A stretch of DNA of 64,000 nucleotides from Blastocatellia bacterium (GTDB lineage: Bacteria > Acidobacteriota > Blastocatellia > HR10 > J050). The stretch lies in the NCBI GenBank assembly GCA_026985075.1, contig JALSQX010000022.1, forward strand, positions 148,409 to 212,408. The letters run 5' to 3'. Below the pieces are notes generated by a model. The model had not been told where the DNA came from. It made no database searches and worked only from the letters and a program-made list of their open reading frames with translations. Positions within the stretch are counted from its first letter, which is position 1, and the number at the start of each line of letters is the position of its first letter. Shown here piece after piece: positions 42,888 to 53,348 of the stretch. A program made the translations under genes and the position numbers.

Positions 42888-45011
42888 ATGAATAAGTGGC
42901 TCACTGGGTTCCTCACCATCACGATGACCATTCCGTCCCTGACCTGGGCCCAACAGCCACTCTCGCCCACTCCCCATCCCCCGTTTCCCGTCGTTGTTCA
43001 GCAAGCCCAGATCACCCGGCTCATTGAACGAGCGGAACGGCACTTCCAACTGGGCAAGGCGGCCTATGACGCAGGAGATTTCACTACGGCCCGGCGCGAA
43101 TTCAATCAAGCCGTCGATACCATACTTGACGCCCGGATCGACATTCGTTCCAGCCAACGCCTTCATTCGTACTTCATAACCCTCATTGAGAAGATCAACG
43201 CGCTCGAAGTCGAGGCCCTCGCCCGGGGCCATCTGGTGGACGCACAGCGGTATGAACCGGCGCTCCATGACGAATTGGTCGAACTGACCCTCGATGAAAC
43301 GAGAGGAGAAGCCTCCGAGGAAGCGAACATCACGCCCACTCTAGACTTCGCCTTCGAGCTCACCCCGCAAATTAAACAGTTCATTTACTATTTCACTCAT
43401 ACCAAGCGGGGCCGGGCTACTATGGAGAAAGGGTTGAAGCGGGCGGGTAAATATTTGGCCATCGTGCGCCGCATCTTTCAGGAGGAACGCGTTCCCCTGG
43501 ATCTCGTCTGGCTGGCGCAAGCCGAGAGTAACTGGCGACCATTGGCCCGATCCCGAGCGGGGGCGCTGGGAATCTGGCAATTCGTGCGCTTCACCGGGCG
43601 GAAGTATGGACTTCGACAAAATGCCTGGATTGATGAGCGCATGAGCATTGAACAGGCGACCCGGGCGGCGGCTCGCTATCTCCGCTTCCTCTACGATCGA
43701 TACCTGGATTGGGCACTGGCGATGGCCGCGTATAACTGTGGAGAAGGCCGCGTTGATCGGGCCATCGCCGCCTGCGGATATGCCGATTTCTGGTACATGC
43801 ATAAGCATCGGTTACTCCCCCGGCAGACGCGTAATTATGTGCCCATCATTCTGGCCATCATCATCATTGCTAAGAATCCCGAAAAATACGGATTCACCAA
43901 CATCGATCCCGATCCCCCACTTCAATATGAGACGGTCACCGTTCGCAGTGCTATCGATCTCCGACTGGTAGCCGAGATCGCCAACACCCCGTATGAGATC
44001 ATCGAAGAGTTGAATCCGGAGTTGAAACGAGGCATCACCCCTCCAGACATGGAGTACACCTTACGACTCCCATCAGGAACGGCCCAGCAATTCGCCGCTC
44101 TGTTAGAACGCATCCCCGAAGATCGGCGCGATTACTGGCGCGTCGTTCGCGTCAAGCCGGGGCAAAGCTTACAAGCTCTGGCCGCTCAGTATGAACTGAG
44201 CGTTGACCGGCTCGCCCAGGTCAACGAGCTACCGCCCGATGCTGTTCCTGAGCCGGGAACGGCCGTCATCCTCCCGCTGGACGAGCCCCGACCGTTCCGC
44301 CACGGTCTCATCTACGAGACGCGCCTCGGGCGACGTTCGGTGCGACGGATCATGGTGACGGTGCGCCCCGGCGACACGCTGAGCCGGATCGCCTCCCGAT
44401 ACGGGACCTCCGTGCGAGAGATCGCTCGACTCAATAAGATCAATCCGAATGGCATTCTCCGCGCGGGTCAGAAATTGCTCGTTTACGCTTCGGTCACCAG
44501 AAGGGGCAACCAACGGGTGAGTCGTTCGAGTTTCTACTCCGTTCGACGCGGCGATACGCTCTACAGCATCGCTCGGCGGCACGGCCTCTCCGTGTCCACG
44601 CTCAAGATGTGGAATCATCTCCGGTCAAACAGAATTTATCCCGGACAACGGCTCCGCGTAAGACCTCCCCGCACTGCCCCGGCGCCAACGAAAAGGGGAA
44701 CGTATATCGTGCAGCCGGGGGATACCCTCTCGGAAATCGCCCAGAGATATGGCGTCTCTATCGCCGACTTGCGCCGCTGGAATAGCCTCCGATCGAGCCG
44801 AATTTACGCTGGACAGCGCCTGGTCGTCCGGCCGAAGACATCGCCCAAACGGCGTGGCAAGAAGATCGTTCACCGCGTCAAGCGTGGCGAAACGCTCTCC
44901 AGTATCGCCCGGAGGTATGGCGTATCCGTCGCACGGATCAAGTCCTGGAATGGCTTGCGATCCGACCGGATCCTCTCAGGACAGCGTTTGGTGATTTACC
45001 GGCGACGGTGA
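42888..45011 (+). CDS. Lytic murein transglycosylase with five LysM domains (MltD-like)
   Basis: 707 residues with a signal peptide (WLTGFLTITMTIPSLTWAQ). Residues about 45-125 are helical. The SLT domain (about 195-330) has the catalytic Glu in AQAESNWRPLARSRAGALGIWQF, then GLRQNAWIDERMS and MAAYNCGEGRVDRAI. Five LysM repeats follow, each with a PGDTL-like turn; the last three are close copies (for example YIVQPGDTLSEIAQRYGVS). E. coli MltD has two, so this is an expanded wall-binding tail. It cleaves peptidoglycan between MurNAc and GlcNAc in the periplasm. Confidence 0.95.
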   Translation: MNKWLTGFLTITMTIPSLTWAQQPLSPTPHPPFPVVVQQAQITRLIERAERHFQLGKAAYDAGDFTTARREFNQAVDTILDARIDIRSSQRLHSYFITLIEKINALEVEALARGHLVDAQRYEPALHDELVELTLDETRGEASEEANITPTLDFAFELTPQIKQFIYYFTHTKRGRATMEKGLKRAGKYLAIVRRIFQEERVPLDLVWLAQAESNWRPLARSRAGALGIWQFVRFTGRKYGLRQNAWIDERMSIEQATRAAARYLRFLYDRYLDWALAMAAYNCGEGRVDRAIAACGYADFWYMHKHRLLPRQTRNYVPIILAIIIIAKNPEKYGFTNIDPDPPLQYETVTVRSAIDLRLVAEIANTPYEIIEELNPELKRGITPPDMEYTLRLPSGTAQQFAALLERIPEDRRDYWRVVRVKPGQSLQALAAQYELSVDRLAQVNELPPDAVPEPGTAVILPLDEPRPFRHGLIYETRLGRRSVRRIMVTVRPGDTLSRIASRYGTSVREIARLNKINPNGILRAGQKLLVYASVTRRGNQRVSRSSFYSVRRGDTLYSIARRHGLSVSTLKMWNHLRSNRIYPGQRLRVRPPRTAPAPTKRGTYIVQPGDTLSEIAQRYGVSIADLRRWNSLRSSRIYAGQRLVVRPKTSPKRRGKKIVHRVKRGETLSSIARRYGVSVARIKSWNGLRSDRILSGQRLVIYRRR

Positions 45012-45657
45012 GCCTTCGCGATCACCACGCCATTGCCGACCAACATCCTCTCTTGTGTCCATCCGACCGGCCGGTTTGAGCGATTCTCTCGGTGAGTAGC
45101 CCCGTCGTTCTCTCATCGTGGTTCAAAGCGGTTGGGGCTCCAAGAGCTGGCCGTCAGATCATCATCTCGATGACTCGAGTGTCGGCGACCCGGACTTTGG
45201 CTCGCCGCCAGGAAACGTCGCTCCCCTCTGAACGGGCGCCCGGTCAGGCTCGCCGATCTCAGAGGGGAAGGCTGTCCCACCCGCCGTCGGATTGGGAGAG
45301 CCGCTCATCAAGGGAAACTGTTCAGCCGAGCACGCGCTGGGCTCTCTCACGTATTGTGAGGCTTCTTCTCTGAAAAAATCCCATTTCCCGTCCGGCAGCA
45401 CGTGGGATCAGACGCCAGATCATGCGTCCACGTTGAGAGAAGGAGAACGTCCCTCCTCACTGATGCAGAAAGGTCCAGTGGCTCGGTTCCGGGGATGATG
45501 GGTCTCATGGGCTTCGCCCCCCGTTTCGCCCATCGACCGTCGCTCTTATCCCTTGTTTTTCAAGTTGTTACCGCCAATCGTCGAAATCTGATTCAACCAG
45601 GTGAAATCGACTGTACAAAAAGACCGAAATTGACAGTCCTCCGAACGGCCTGTATAA
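45012..45657. other. Long intergenic region with hairpins, no gene seen
   Basis: About 640 bp. Open frames lack family features. The hairpin CCCCTCTGA (45223-45231) with TCAGAGGGG (45259-45267) and a shorter one, CTCAC (45346-45350) with GTGAG (45356-45360), suggest RNA structure. The end carries the rplU promoter. A small RNA is possible; I could not match a known one. Confidence 0.5.
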
Positions 45658-45658
45658 T
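45630..45658 (+). promoter_or_regulatory. Perfect sigma70 promoter of rplU-rpmA-obgE
   Basis: TTGACA (45630-45635), a 17-bp spacer and TATAAT (45653-45658), both hexamers exact consensus. About 39 bp before the rplU start. Confidence 0.9.
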
Positions 45659-45696
45659 TGGATACTTATCACAATTGGCATAGGGAGATGGAGTCT

Positions 45697-46011
45697 GTGA
45701 GTTACGCAGTGATTGAGGCTGGTGGGACACAATTTCGCGTGAAGAAAGGGGATCTTATTCGTATTCCGGCCCTGCGAACCGAGGTAGGAAGCACGATAGC
45801 CTTCAGACCGCTCGTGTTGCATGATGGTGAGAAGACAAAGATTGGGAATCCGATGATCGAGAACGCCGAAGTCCGCTGTCGCGTCATCGAGCATGGTCGA
45901 GAGAAGAAGGTGATCGTATTCAAGTTCAAACGGCGCAAGCAGTATCGCCGGAAGAAAGGACATCGCCAAAAATACACGGCCATCAGAGTCGAAGAGATCA
46001 CGACAGAATGA
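45697..46011 (+). CDS. rplU: 50S ribosomal protein bL21
   Basis: 104 residues from GTG 45697 ([18 protein letters not shown]). AGGGAG lies 9 nt before this GTG, whereas an ATG at 45688 would overlap that site. [24 protein letters not shown] is the RNA-binding end of bL21. First gene of rplU-rpmA-obgE behind a consensus promoter. Confidence 0.95.
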   Translation: MSYAVIEAGGTQFRVKKGDLIRIPALRTEVGSTIAFRPLVLHDGEKTKIGNPMIENAEVRCRVIEHGREKKVIVFKFKRRKQYRRKKGHRQKYTAIRVEEITTE

Positions 46012-46018
46012 GGACACC

Positions 46019-46282
46019 ATGGCACATAAGAAGGGATTAGGCAGCTCCCGCAACGGGCGGGACTCCCACTCCAAGCGATTGGGAGTCAAACGGTTTGGCG
46101 GCCAGTTTGTCACTGGCGGTTCGATCCTCGTCCGTCAACGAGGCACCAGAATCAAACCGGGCCTCAATGTGGGCCGCGGCAGAGATGACACCCTGTTCGC
46201 CAAGATAAGCGGGATTGTCCGATTCGAGGATCGAGGGCGCTTGGGCAAATTTGTCAGTGTCCTTCCCTTAGAAAGTAGCTGA
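46019..46282 (+). CDS. rpmA: 50S ribosomal protein bL27
   Basis: 87 residues with GAGGACACC upstream. [28 protein letters not shown] is diagnostic of bL27, whose N-terminus reaches toward the peptidyl transferase centre. The start begins directly with MAHKKG, with no cleavable extension. Confidence 0.97.
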   Translation: MAHKKGLGSSRNGRDSHSKRLGVKRFGGQFVTGGSILVRQRGTRIKPGLNVGRGRDDTLFAKISGIVRFEDRGRLGKFVSVLPLESS

Positions 46283-47411
<1,129 letters not shown>

Positions 47412-47413
47412 GC

Positions 47414-48118
47414 ATGACCCGACGACGCATTGGCATCTTCGGAGGAACCTTTGATCCCGTCCATCTCGGGCACATCGAAGTGGCCGTGCGGGTGCGCGCG
47501 CTTCTCTCGCTGGATCGCGTGGATTTCTTGCCCGCCTACCGCCCCCCGCATAAACGAGAACTTCCCGTGGCCGATGCCTGGCACCGCTTCGCCATGCTCG
47601 TCTTGGCGACGGAAGAACATGAGGGGCTCTTCGTCTCGACGCTGGAATTGGAAACGCGACGGCTCAACTATACGATCGACACCATCGCGCGCCTTCAACG
47701 GCACTGGGGTGAGATGACGCAACTGTTTTTCATCATGGGGGCCGATTCGTTTGAGGAAATCACCACGTGGAAGGCCTACGAGCAATTGCTCGGACAGTGT
47801 CATTTCGTCGTCATGACGCGTCCCGGCCATCCCCTGAGGACGGATCATCTCCCTCCATCGGCACGCCATCGCATCGTTGACTTGCGGGAAGGGAGTCGCC
47901 CGATGGAATCCCCTTCCCGGTATCAGATCTACCTGTGTGGCGGCGTGGAGAGTCCCATTTCGTCAACGCAGATTCGGCAGGCCCTCAAAACCGGCCAACC
48001 GGTGCGGGGTTTGGCTCCCGCCGTGAGACGCCATATTGAAAAATATCAACTCTATCGGAATGCCCATGAAGCGCGAACTGAAACAACCGATCTCGTCCAG
48101 GCTGGAAGAACTCGATGA
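47414..48118 (+). CDS. nadD: Nicotinate-nucleotide adenylyltransferase
   Basis: 234 residues, starting 2 bp after obgE. IGIFGGTFDPVHLGH is the nucleotidyltransferase (H/T)xGH motif, with FIMGADSFEEITTWKAYEQLL and ISSTQIRQAL later. It forms deamido-NAD from NaMN and ATP. The C-terminal 15 residues overlap the rsfS gene in another frame. Confidence 0.96.
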   Translation: MTRRRIGIFGGTFDPVHLGHIEVAVRVRALLSLDRVDFLPAYRPPHKRELPVADAWHRFAMLVLATEEHEGLFVSTLELETRRLNYTIDTIARLQRHWGEMTQLFFIMGADSFEEITTWKAYEQLLGQCHFVVMTRPGHPLRTDHLPPSARHRIVDLREGSRPMESPSRYQIYLCGGVESPISSTQIRQALKTGQPVRGLAPAVRRHIEKYQLYRNAHEARTETTDLVQAGRTR

Positions 48119-48464
48119 ACATCTCACGACGGCCATCGCCGCGGCGGAGGAGAAGAAGGCCGCCAATGTGGTCGTCCTTGACGTGAGAGCGATTGCCTCA
48201 TTCGCCGACTACTTTTTGATCTGTAGTGGCACCTCGTCGCGTCAAGTTCAGGCTATCGCCGACGAAGTGGTCGACAGGCTCAAAAAGACCGGCTTCCGCC
48301 CGCTCCATATCGAAGGCTATGAACGGGCAGAATGGGTTTTGATCGATTATGGAGACCTCATCGTGCACATCTTCACCGAAACCGCACGGGCGTTTTACGA
48401 TCTCGAACGGCTCTGGCGAGATGCGATCCGCCTGGTCGGTGGAAACGATGAGGATGAACCGTGA
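48066..48464 (+). CDS. rsfS: Ribosomal silencing factor RsfS
   Basis: 132 residues from ATG 48066 (ATG 48060 also fits), overlapping nadD by 53 bp. The RsfS/DUF143 fold is shown by VVVLDVRAIASFADYFLICSGTSSRQVQAIADEV, then GYERAEWVLIDYGDLIVHIFTETARAFYDLERLW. It binds bL14 and blocks subunit joining in starvation. The order obgE-nadD-rsfS-rlmH is widely conserved. Confidence 0.95.
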   Translation: MKRELKQPISSRLEELDEHLTTAIAAAEEKKAANVVVLDVRAIASFADYFLICSGTSSRQVQAIADEVVDRLKKTGFRPLHIEGYERAEWVLIDYGDLIVHIFTETARAFYDLERLWRDAIRLVGGNDEDEP

Positions 48465-48485
48465 GGGTGAGTCTCTGGAGTGGAC

Positions 48486-48956
48486 ATGCAACTGATCTTC
48501 GTGTGGGTTGGAAAAACGAAAAACAGGCACTGGGCCGCCCTGGAGCAGGACTATCTGGAGCGCATTCATCATTTCGCACCCAGTCGCCTCGCCGTCATAC
48601 GAGAGACGAAGGGCGCTCCGCGAACCCACCTCTCGCAGGCTCTGAAACGAGAAGGAGAGAAGATTCTCGCCGCGCTGGGATCGGATGTCTATGCCATTTT
48701 GCTCGATGAACGCGGTGAGCTGTTAACTTCGGCTGAATTCGCCCAATTGATTGCTCGCCAACAAACGGCGGGCGCGAAACGAATCGCCTTCATCGTGGGT
48801 GGCCCCCAGGGGGTCGATTCTGTGGTCCGTCAACGCGCTCATTTTCTGCTCTCGCTGAGTCGAATGACCTTCCCCCATGAGATGGTCCGCGTCATCCTTC
48901 TGGAACAAGTATACCGGGCCTTTGCCATCATTCATAAATTACCCTATCCGAGATAA
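48486..48956 (+). CDS. rlmH: 23S rRNA (pseudouridine1915-N3)-methyltransferase RlmH
   Basis: 156 residues from ATG 48486 (GGAG upstream). SPOUT fold: YAILLDERGELLTSAEFAQLI, then the SAM loop FIVGGPQGVDSVV and LSLSRMTFPHEMVRVILLEQVYRAF. The usual end LPYHK/R reads LPYPR, a small variant. Follows rsfS by 21 bp. Confidence 0.95.
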   Translation: MQLIFVWVGKTKNRHWAALEQDYLERIHHFAPSRLAVIRETKGAPRTHLSQALKREGEKILAALGSDVYAILLDERGELLTSAEFAQLIARQQTAGAKRIAFIVGGPQGVDSVVRQRAHFLLSLSRMTFPHEMVRVILLEQVYRAFAIIHKLPYPR

Positions 48957-48980
48957 CCATATGAGAGGAGTTCTCCGACC

Positions 48981-49355
48981 ATGAAGAGGAAGAAGATGAC
49001 AAAACGCAAAATGCAGGCTTACCGGAAGAAGTTGATGGCCAAGCGTGAACTCATCGCCGGAGCCATCGATCGCCAACTCCATGCTGGGAAGGAAACTCAG
49101 CAAGACATCCCGCACGATCCCGCTGACGCTGCCTCCAACTCGTATATCAAGGAACTGCTCTACAGCCAGAGCACCAACGATCGATACGTATTGAAATTGA
49201 TCGACGAGGCTCTGGAGCGGATGGAAGATGGGACATATGGGATTTGCGTCAGTTGCGGTAATCCGATTCAGGAAAAACGCTTACAGGCCGTCCCCTGGGC
49301 CCGGCATTGCATTCATTGTCAGGAACTCCAAGAGCGGGGGTTGTTGCCTTCATGA
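48981..49355 (+). CDS. DksA/TraR-type zinc-finger protein
   Basis: 124 residues. A basic N-terminus and coiled-coil (RKLMAKRELIAGAIDRQLHAG) are followed by LIDEALERMEDGTYGICVSCGNPIQEKRLQAVPWARHCIHCQ, the C4 zinc finger of DksA/TraR proteins. The DxxDxA-like tip (HDPADAASN) at the coiled-coil top matches DksA. Possible role in RNA polymerase control. Confidence 0.9.
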   Translation: MKRKKMTKRKMQAYRKKLMAKRELIAGAIDRQLHAGKETQQDIPHDPADAASNSYIKELLYSQSTNDRYVLKLIDEALERMEDGTYGICVSCGNPIQEKRLQAVPWARHCIHCQELQERGLLPS

Positions 49356-49510
49356 ATCTCTCTCCGCTTCCCCTTGACGACTGGATCGCGTGTATCCTCC
49401 CCCGGCGTCCTCGCCTCCCTCTCGGCGATCACTATTCCCCTTAACCTCCGATCGCTTCACCTCTCCCGGTCGATTCCCTCTCACCTCTTCAGGTCGAGGC
49501 GCACTTCGTT

Positions 49511-49539
49511 TTGCCATCTGAGGTCGATTACAGTATACT
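49511..49539 (+). promoter_or_regulatory. Promoter of the M16 operon
   Basis: TTGCCA (49511-49516), a 17-bp spacer and TATACT (49534-49539), one base from consensus at the -10. The M16 gene starts 85 bp downstream. Confidence 0.65.
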
Positions 49540-49623
49540 CATGCTCGACATGAATGTTTTGTCTGAGCGCCGTTGGATATGTCAACAACGCGATTCGCTC
49601 ACCCTGTGACGAGGAGGAGAAAC

Positions 49624-51864
49624 ATGAACAGATGGCTGCGCATCCTTCCCCTCGCCGGCGTGCTCTTGCTCAGTTCAGTACATCGCACATCGGCTCAGTA
49701 TCGAGGAATCGAAAGCCTGGCCGAGCGGGTGACCGTTCACACCCTGTCTAATGGTATGCGGTTCCTCTTGCTCGAGCGGCATACCAGTCCCACTGTGTCC
49801 TTTCACGTCTATTTTGACGTCGGGTCAGTCGATGAGCACTTGGGTGAGACGGGCATCGCCCACCTTTACGAACACATGGCCTTCAAAGGAACCAGACAGA
49901 TCGGCACAACCGACTATGAGGCCGAGGTCCAACACTTCGCCCGGATCGATCAGTTAGCCGCCGAGCTCACCGCCGAGCGGGATAAGGGTGAAGCAGCAGA
50001 TGAACAGAAAATCGCTCGACTGGAAGCCGAATTGAAACGAGAACAGGAAGCCGCCGAACGGTACATCATTCCCAACGAGATTGGAAAGTTGTACGAGCGT
50101 CACGGTGGTCGAGGATTGAATGCGCAAACGATGCGCGATCAAACCCACTATTTCATCAGTCTTCCCGCCAATAAGATCGAACTCTGGATGGCCATCGAGA
50201 GCGATCGGATGCAGAACACGGTGCTCCGCCAGTTTTACAAAGAGCGCGATGTCGTCATGGAAGAACTGCGTCGAACTATCGATACCAATCCGCTGGCTAA
50301 GCTCGTCCTCCAAGAACTCATTACGACGGCCTTCCGCGCTCACCCTTATGGCCTTCATTCGGGAATTGGCTGGTCTTCGGATGTGAGTCATCTGACGAGA
50401 AAGCAAACCGAGGAATTCTTCCGCCGATATTATGGAGCCGCCAATGCCACGGTGGCCATTGTTGGCGATTTCGACACCCAAAAGATCATTCCGATGATTG
50501 ATCGCTATTTTGGTTCTCTTCCCGCTGGACAGAAGACGCCCCGCCGCATCACCGTTGAACCTCCGCAGGAGGGTGAACGGCGCGTCGCCTTGGAAGCATC
50601 CGCTCAACCACTGGTGGCCATCGCCTTCCATCGGCCCGACGTGCTCCATCCCGATGATATCGTCTATGACGTCATCGCCAAGCTTCTCTCCCAGGGGCGG
50701 ACGTCGCGATTTTACAAGCACCTCATCGAAGGCAAGAAGATCGCCACCTTCGCTCAAGCATTCCCCAAACCCATCCTGATCACGGGCAAATACCCCTCGT
50801 TGTTCGAGATCATCGCCGCTCCGGTCGTCCCTCAACACACTGTCCAGGAACTCGAAGAGGCCATCTATGAGGAACTCGACCGGTTGAAGACCGAGCCGGT
50901 CGAGGCAAAGGAGTTACAGAAAATTCTCCACCAGGTCGATGCTCAGTTCGTGCGCAGCTTACGGAGCAATGCCACCATGGCTCGATTGCTCGTGTTCACC
51001 GAAGCCCTGGAGGGTGATTGGAGGCGATTGCTCACCTATCGACGACGCTTGGCCTCGGTCACCCCGGACGATATCATGCGCGTGGCTCGACAAACGTTCC
51101 GCAAGGCGAATCGAACGGTCGCCTTCATCACCGCCAAGGAAGTTGAAGAGGCCGCTCCCATCCCGGAGGCGACGCCGGAGTCCCTGGCTCGCGGCCGGGC
51201 GATTCTTGACGCGGCTATGGAAGCCATCGGGGGGCGGGACCAGATCGCTCGTCTCCACGATTACGTGCTCAAAGGAAAAGCGAAGCTGAGCTTCTCGGGA
51301 CAAGAGCTGGAAGGGGAAACGACACAGTACGTGCAATTGCCGGACAAGATGCGATCCGAAGTCTACCTCCCGGCCATGGGTCAGACGGTCGTTCAGATCC
51401 TCAATGGCGAGAAAGGGTGGTTCGCCCAAGGCGGGCGCGTGCAGGAAGCTCCATCCCAGGCCGTCGATCAGTTGAAAGAAGCCTTATGGCGAAATCATAT
51501 TCTCACGTTCCTGATGACGCCCGATGGAAGCCCCATGGCGGCCCAAGCCCTCCCCGATGAGACCATCGAAGGGACGCCCACCGACGTCGTCCTCCTGACC
51601 GTCAATGAGTCGACGATGAGGCTCTATTTCGACAAACAAACTCACCGGTTGCTGAGAGCTCAGTACCAGACGACCCACCCCTTCACCCAACAGAAGGTCC
51701 AAGCCGAAGAGACGTATTCCGAGTATCGACTCGATGATGGATTCTGGCTCGCCCACCGCATCGTCACATCGTACAATGGAGAAAAATTCAGCGAACAAAC
51801 GATGACCGAATTCCACGCCAATCCCGGACTCGATCCATCATTGTTCGAAAAACCCGAAGGATGA
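49624..51864 (+). CDS. Secreted M16 zinc protease with LolA-like C-terminal domain
   Basis: 746 residues from ATG 49624 (GAGGAGGAG upstream). A signal peptide ends near SAQ. The M16 N-domain has the inverted zinc motif HLYEH (80-84). A charged, coiled-coil-like insert (about 103-147) follows before the inactive half. Residues about 545-746 form a separate beta domain (YVLKGKAKLSFSGQELEGE, then LYFDKQTHRLLRAQYQT) resembling LolA/lipoprotein-sorting proteins, an uncommon fusion. It pairs with the downstream M16 gene that lacks the zinc motif, as in heterodimeric processing peptidases. Confidence 0.9.
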   Translation: MNRWLRILPLAGVLLLSSVHRTSAQYRGIESLAERVTVHTLSNGMRFLLLERHTSPTVSFHVYFDVGSVDEHLGETGIAHLYEHMAFKGTRQIGTTDYEAEVQHFARIDQLAAELTAERDKGEAADEQKIARLEAELKREQEAAERYIIPNEIGKLYERHGGRGLNAQTMRDQTHYFISLPANKIELWMAIESDRMQNTVLRQFYKERDVVMEELRRTIDTNPLAKLVLQELITTAFRAHPYGLHSGIGWSSDVSHLTRKQTEEFFRRYYGAANATVAIVGDFDTQKIIPMIDRYFGSLPAGQKTPRRITVEPPQEGERRVALEASAQPLVAIAFHRPDVLHPDDIVYDVIAKLLSQGRTSRFYKHLIEGKKIATFAQAFPKPILITGKYPSLFEIIAAPVVPQHTVQELEEAIYEELDRLKTEPVEAKELQKILHQVDAQFVRSLRSNATMARLLVFTEALEGDWRRLLTYRRRLASVTPDDIMRVARQTFRKANRTVAFITAKEVEEAAPIPEATPESLARGRAILDAAMEAIGGRDQIARLHDYVLKGKAKLSFSGQELEGETTQYVQLPDKMRSEVYLPAMGQTVVQILNGEKGWFAQGGRVQEAPSQAVDQLKEALWRNHILTFLMTPDGSPMAAQALPDETIEGTPTDVVLLTVNESTMRLYFDKQTHRLLRAQYQTTHPFTQQKVQAEETYSEYRLDDGFWLAHRIVTSYNGEKFSEQTMTEFHANPGLDPSLFEKPEG

Positions 51865-51891
51865 CACACCGATGAGCATGAGGAGGGAGTT

Positions 51892-53334
51892 ATGATGAAG
51901 AATTGGCCACAGCGGTTCATCGCGCTGACACTGATTCTTGGACTGGGAGCGCCCATTTCCCTGGGACGACCGGGACAGAAGAAATCCCGGCTCATTGACC
52001 GATTACACTTCCCCGAACTCCACTTCTCGCCGCCACAACCGGAGCGCGTCACCCTGGCCAACGGGATGACCGTGTTCATTCTCGAGGATCATGAGATCCC
52101 CAACGTCGATATGTTCGCCGCTATTCGGTCAGGAAGCGTCTACGACCCGCCGGAGAAAATCGGGTTGGCCGAGCTCATGGGAATGGTCATGCGCACCGGA
52201 GGAACGATCTCGCGAACGCCCGAGCAGATCAATGAACAATTGGAGTTCATCGCCGCCTCGGTGGAAACGGGGATGACGAGGGAATATGGCACGGCCTCGC
52301 TCACCGCGCTGACCAAGGATCTGGACATCGCGCTCCCCATTCTGGCCGACATCTTGATGCACCCGGCCTTCCGTCAGGAGCAATTGGATGTGGCCAAGAA
52401 CCAGATGCTGGATGCCATCAAACGCCGGAACGATACGCCCCAACAAATAGCCGATCGCATCTTCCCTCAACTCATCTACGGGAAAGATCATCCACTGGCT
52501 CGCGTCCCTCAGGAGGAGACGATTCGCCGCATCACCCGGCAGGATCTCATCGACTTTCATGCCCGGTTTTATCATCCGAACAATGTCATTCTCGGCATCA
52601 GCGGGGATGTGGCGAAAGAGGAGATCGTGAAGAAAGTGGAGCGAGCGTTCGCCGGGTGGGAACCCCAGGAGACGACCTTTCCGCCCATACCGTCCGTAGA
52701 GCGGCGATATCGGCGAGCCATCTATTTCATTCCCCGAGACCTCAATCAGACGACGATTCGCATCGGACACATTGGACTCACGCAACGAGATCCCGACTTT
52801 TTCCCCGTCACCGTCGCCGCCCAGATCCTCGGCGGCGGATTCTCTTCGCGGATGTTCAACGAGCTACGATCGAAGGAAGGACTGGCCTATGCGGCGTTCG
52901 CCGGTCATACCGGAGGTCTCCGAGAACCGGGATATTTTTTCACCTTCTCGGAAACGCGCGCCGACGCTACGGTGCGCGCCATCCGGACGATCCTGCGACT
53001 TCTCGAAGAGATTCGCCAGAAGCCCGTGTCCGACGCCGAGCTTCGCATTGCCAAAGAAGGTATCCTCAACTCGTTCGTGTTCGACTTCGACTCGCCGGAG
53101 AAAATCGTCCATCGCACCGTGCTGTTGGAGTATTTTGGACTGCCGCTGGATTTCCTCCAGCGCTACCGAGATAACGTGGCCAAGGTGACCAAACAGGATG
53201 TGTTGCGCGTGGCACGGAAATATTTCCGACCGGACGGAGCCATGATTCTCGTCATCGGGAAGGAAGAGGCCTTCGATAAACCGCTCTCCGCGCTGGGCGA
53301 AGTGATCACTCTGGACATGAAAGAATGGAAATAG
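51892..53334 (+). CDS. M16 family protein lacking the zinc site, likely partner subunit
   Basis: 480 residues from ATG 51892 or 51895 (GGAGGGAG upstream). The signal region ends near SLGRPG. The fold is M16 (RVTLANGMTVFILEDHEIPNVDM) but the zinc motif position reads LAELM (92-96), so catalysis is not expected. RFYHPNNVILGISGDV and the late Arg-Tyr region suggest that it keeps the substrate-binding half. Paired with the active M16 upstream. Confidence 0.92.
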   Translation: MMKNWPQRFIALTLILGLGAPISLGRPGQKKSRLIDRLHFPELHFSPPQPERVTLANGMTVFILEDHEIPNVDMFAAIRSGSVYDPPEKIGLAELMGMVMRTGGTISRTPEQINEQLEFIAASVETGMTREYGTASLTALTKDLDIALPILADILMHPAFRQEQLDVAKNQMLDAIKRRNDTPQQIADRIFPQLIYGKDHPLARVPQEETIRRITRQDLIDFHARFYHPNNVILGISGDVAKEEIVKKVERAFAGWEPQETTFPPIPSVERRYRRAIYFIPRDLNQTTIRIGHIGLTQRDPDFFPVTVAAQILGGGFSSRMFNELRSKEGLAYAAFAGHTGGLREPGYFFTFSETRADATVRAIRTILRLLEEIRQKPVSDAELRIAKEGILNSFVFDFDSPEKIVHRTVLLEYFGLPLDFLQRYRDNVAKVTKQDVLRVARKYFRPDGAMILVIGKEEAFDKPLSALGEVITLDMKEWK

Positions 53335-53348
53335 ACGGAGGGATGATC

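Noticed and set aside
45012..45657. RNase P RNA, tmRNA or SRP RNA
   Set aside because: The conserved sequence blocks of these RNAs were not found by eye.
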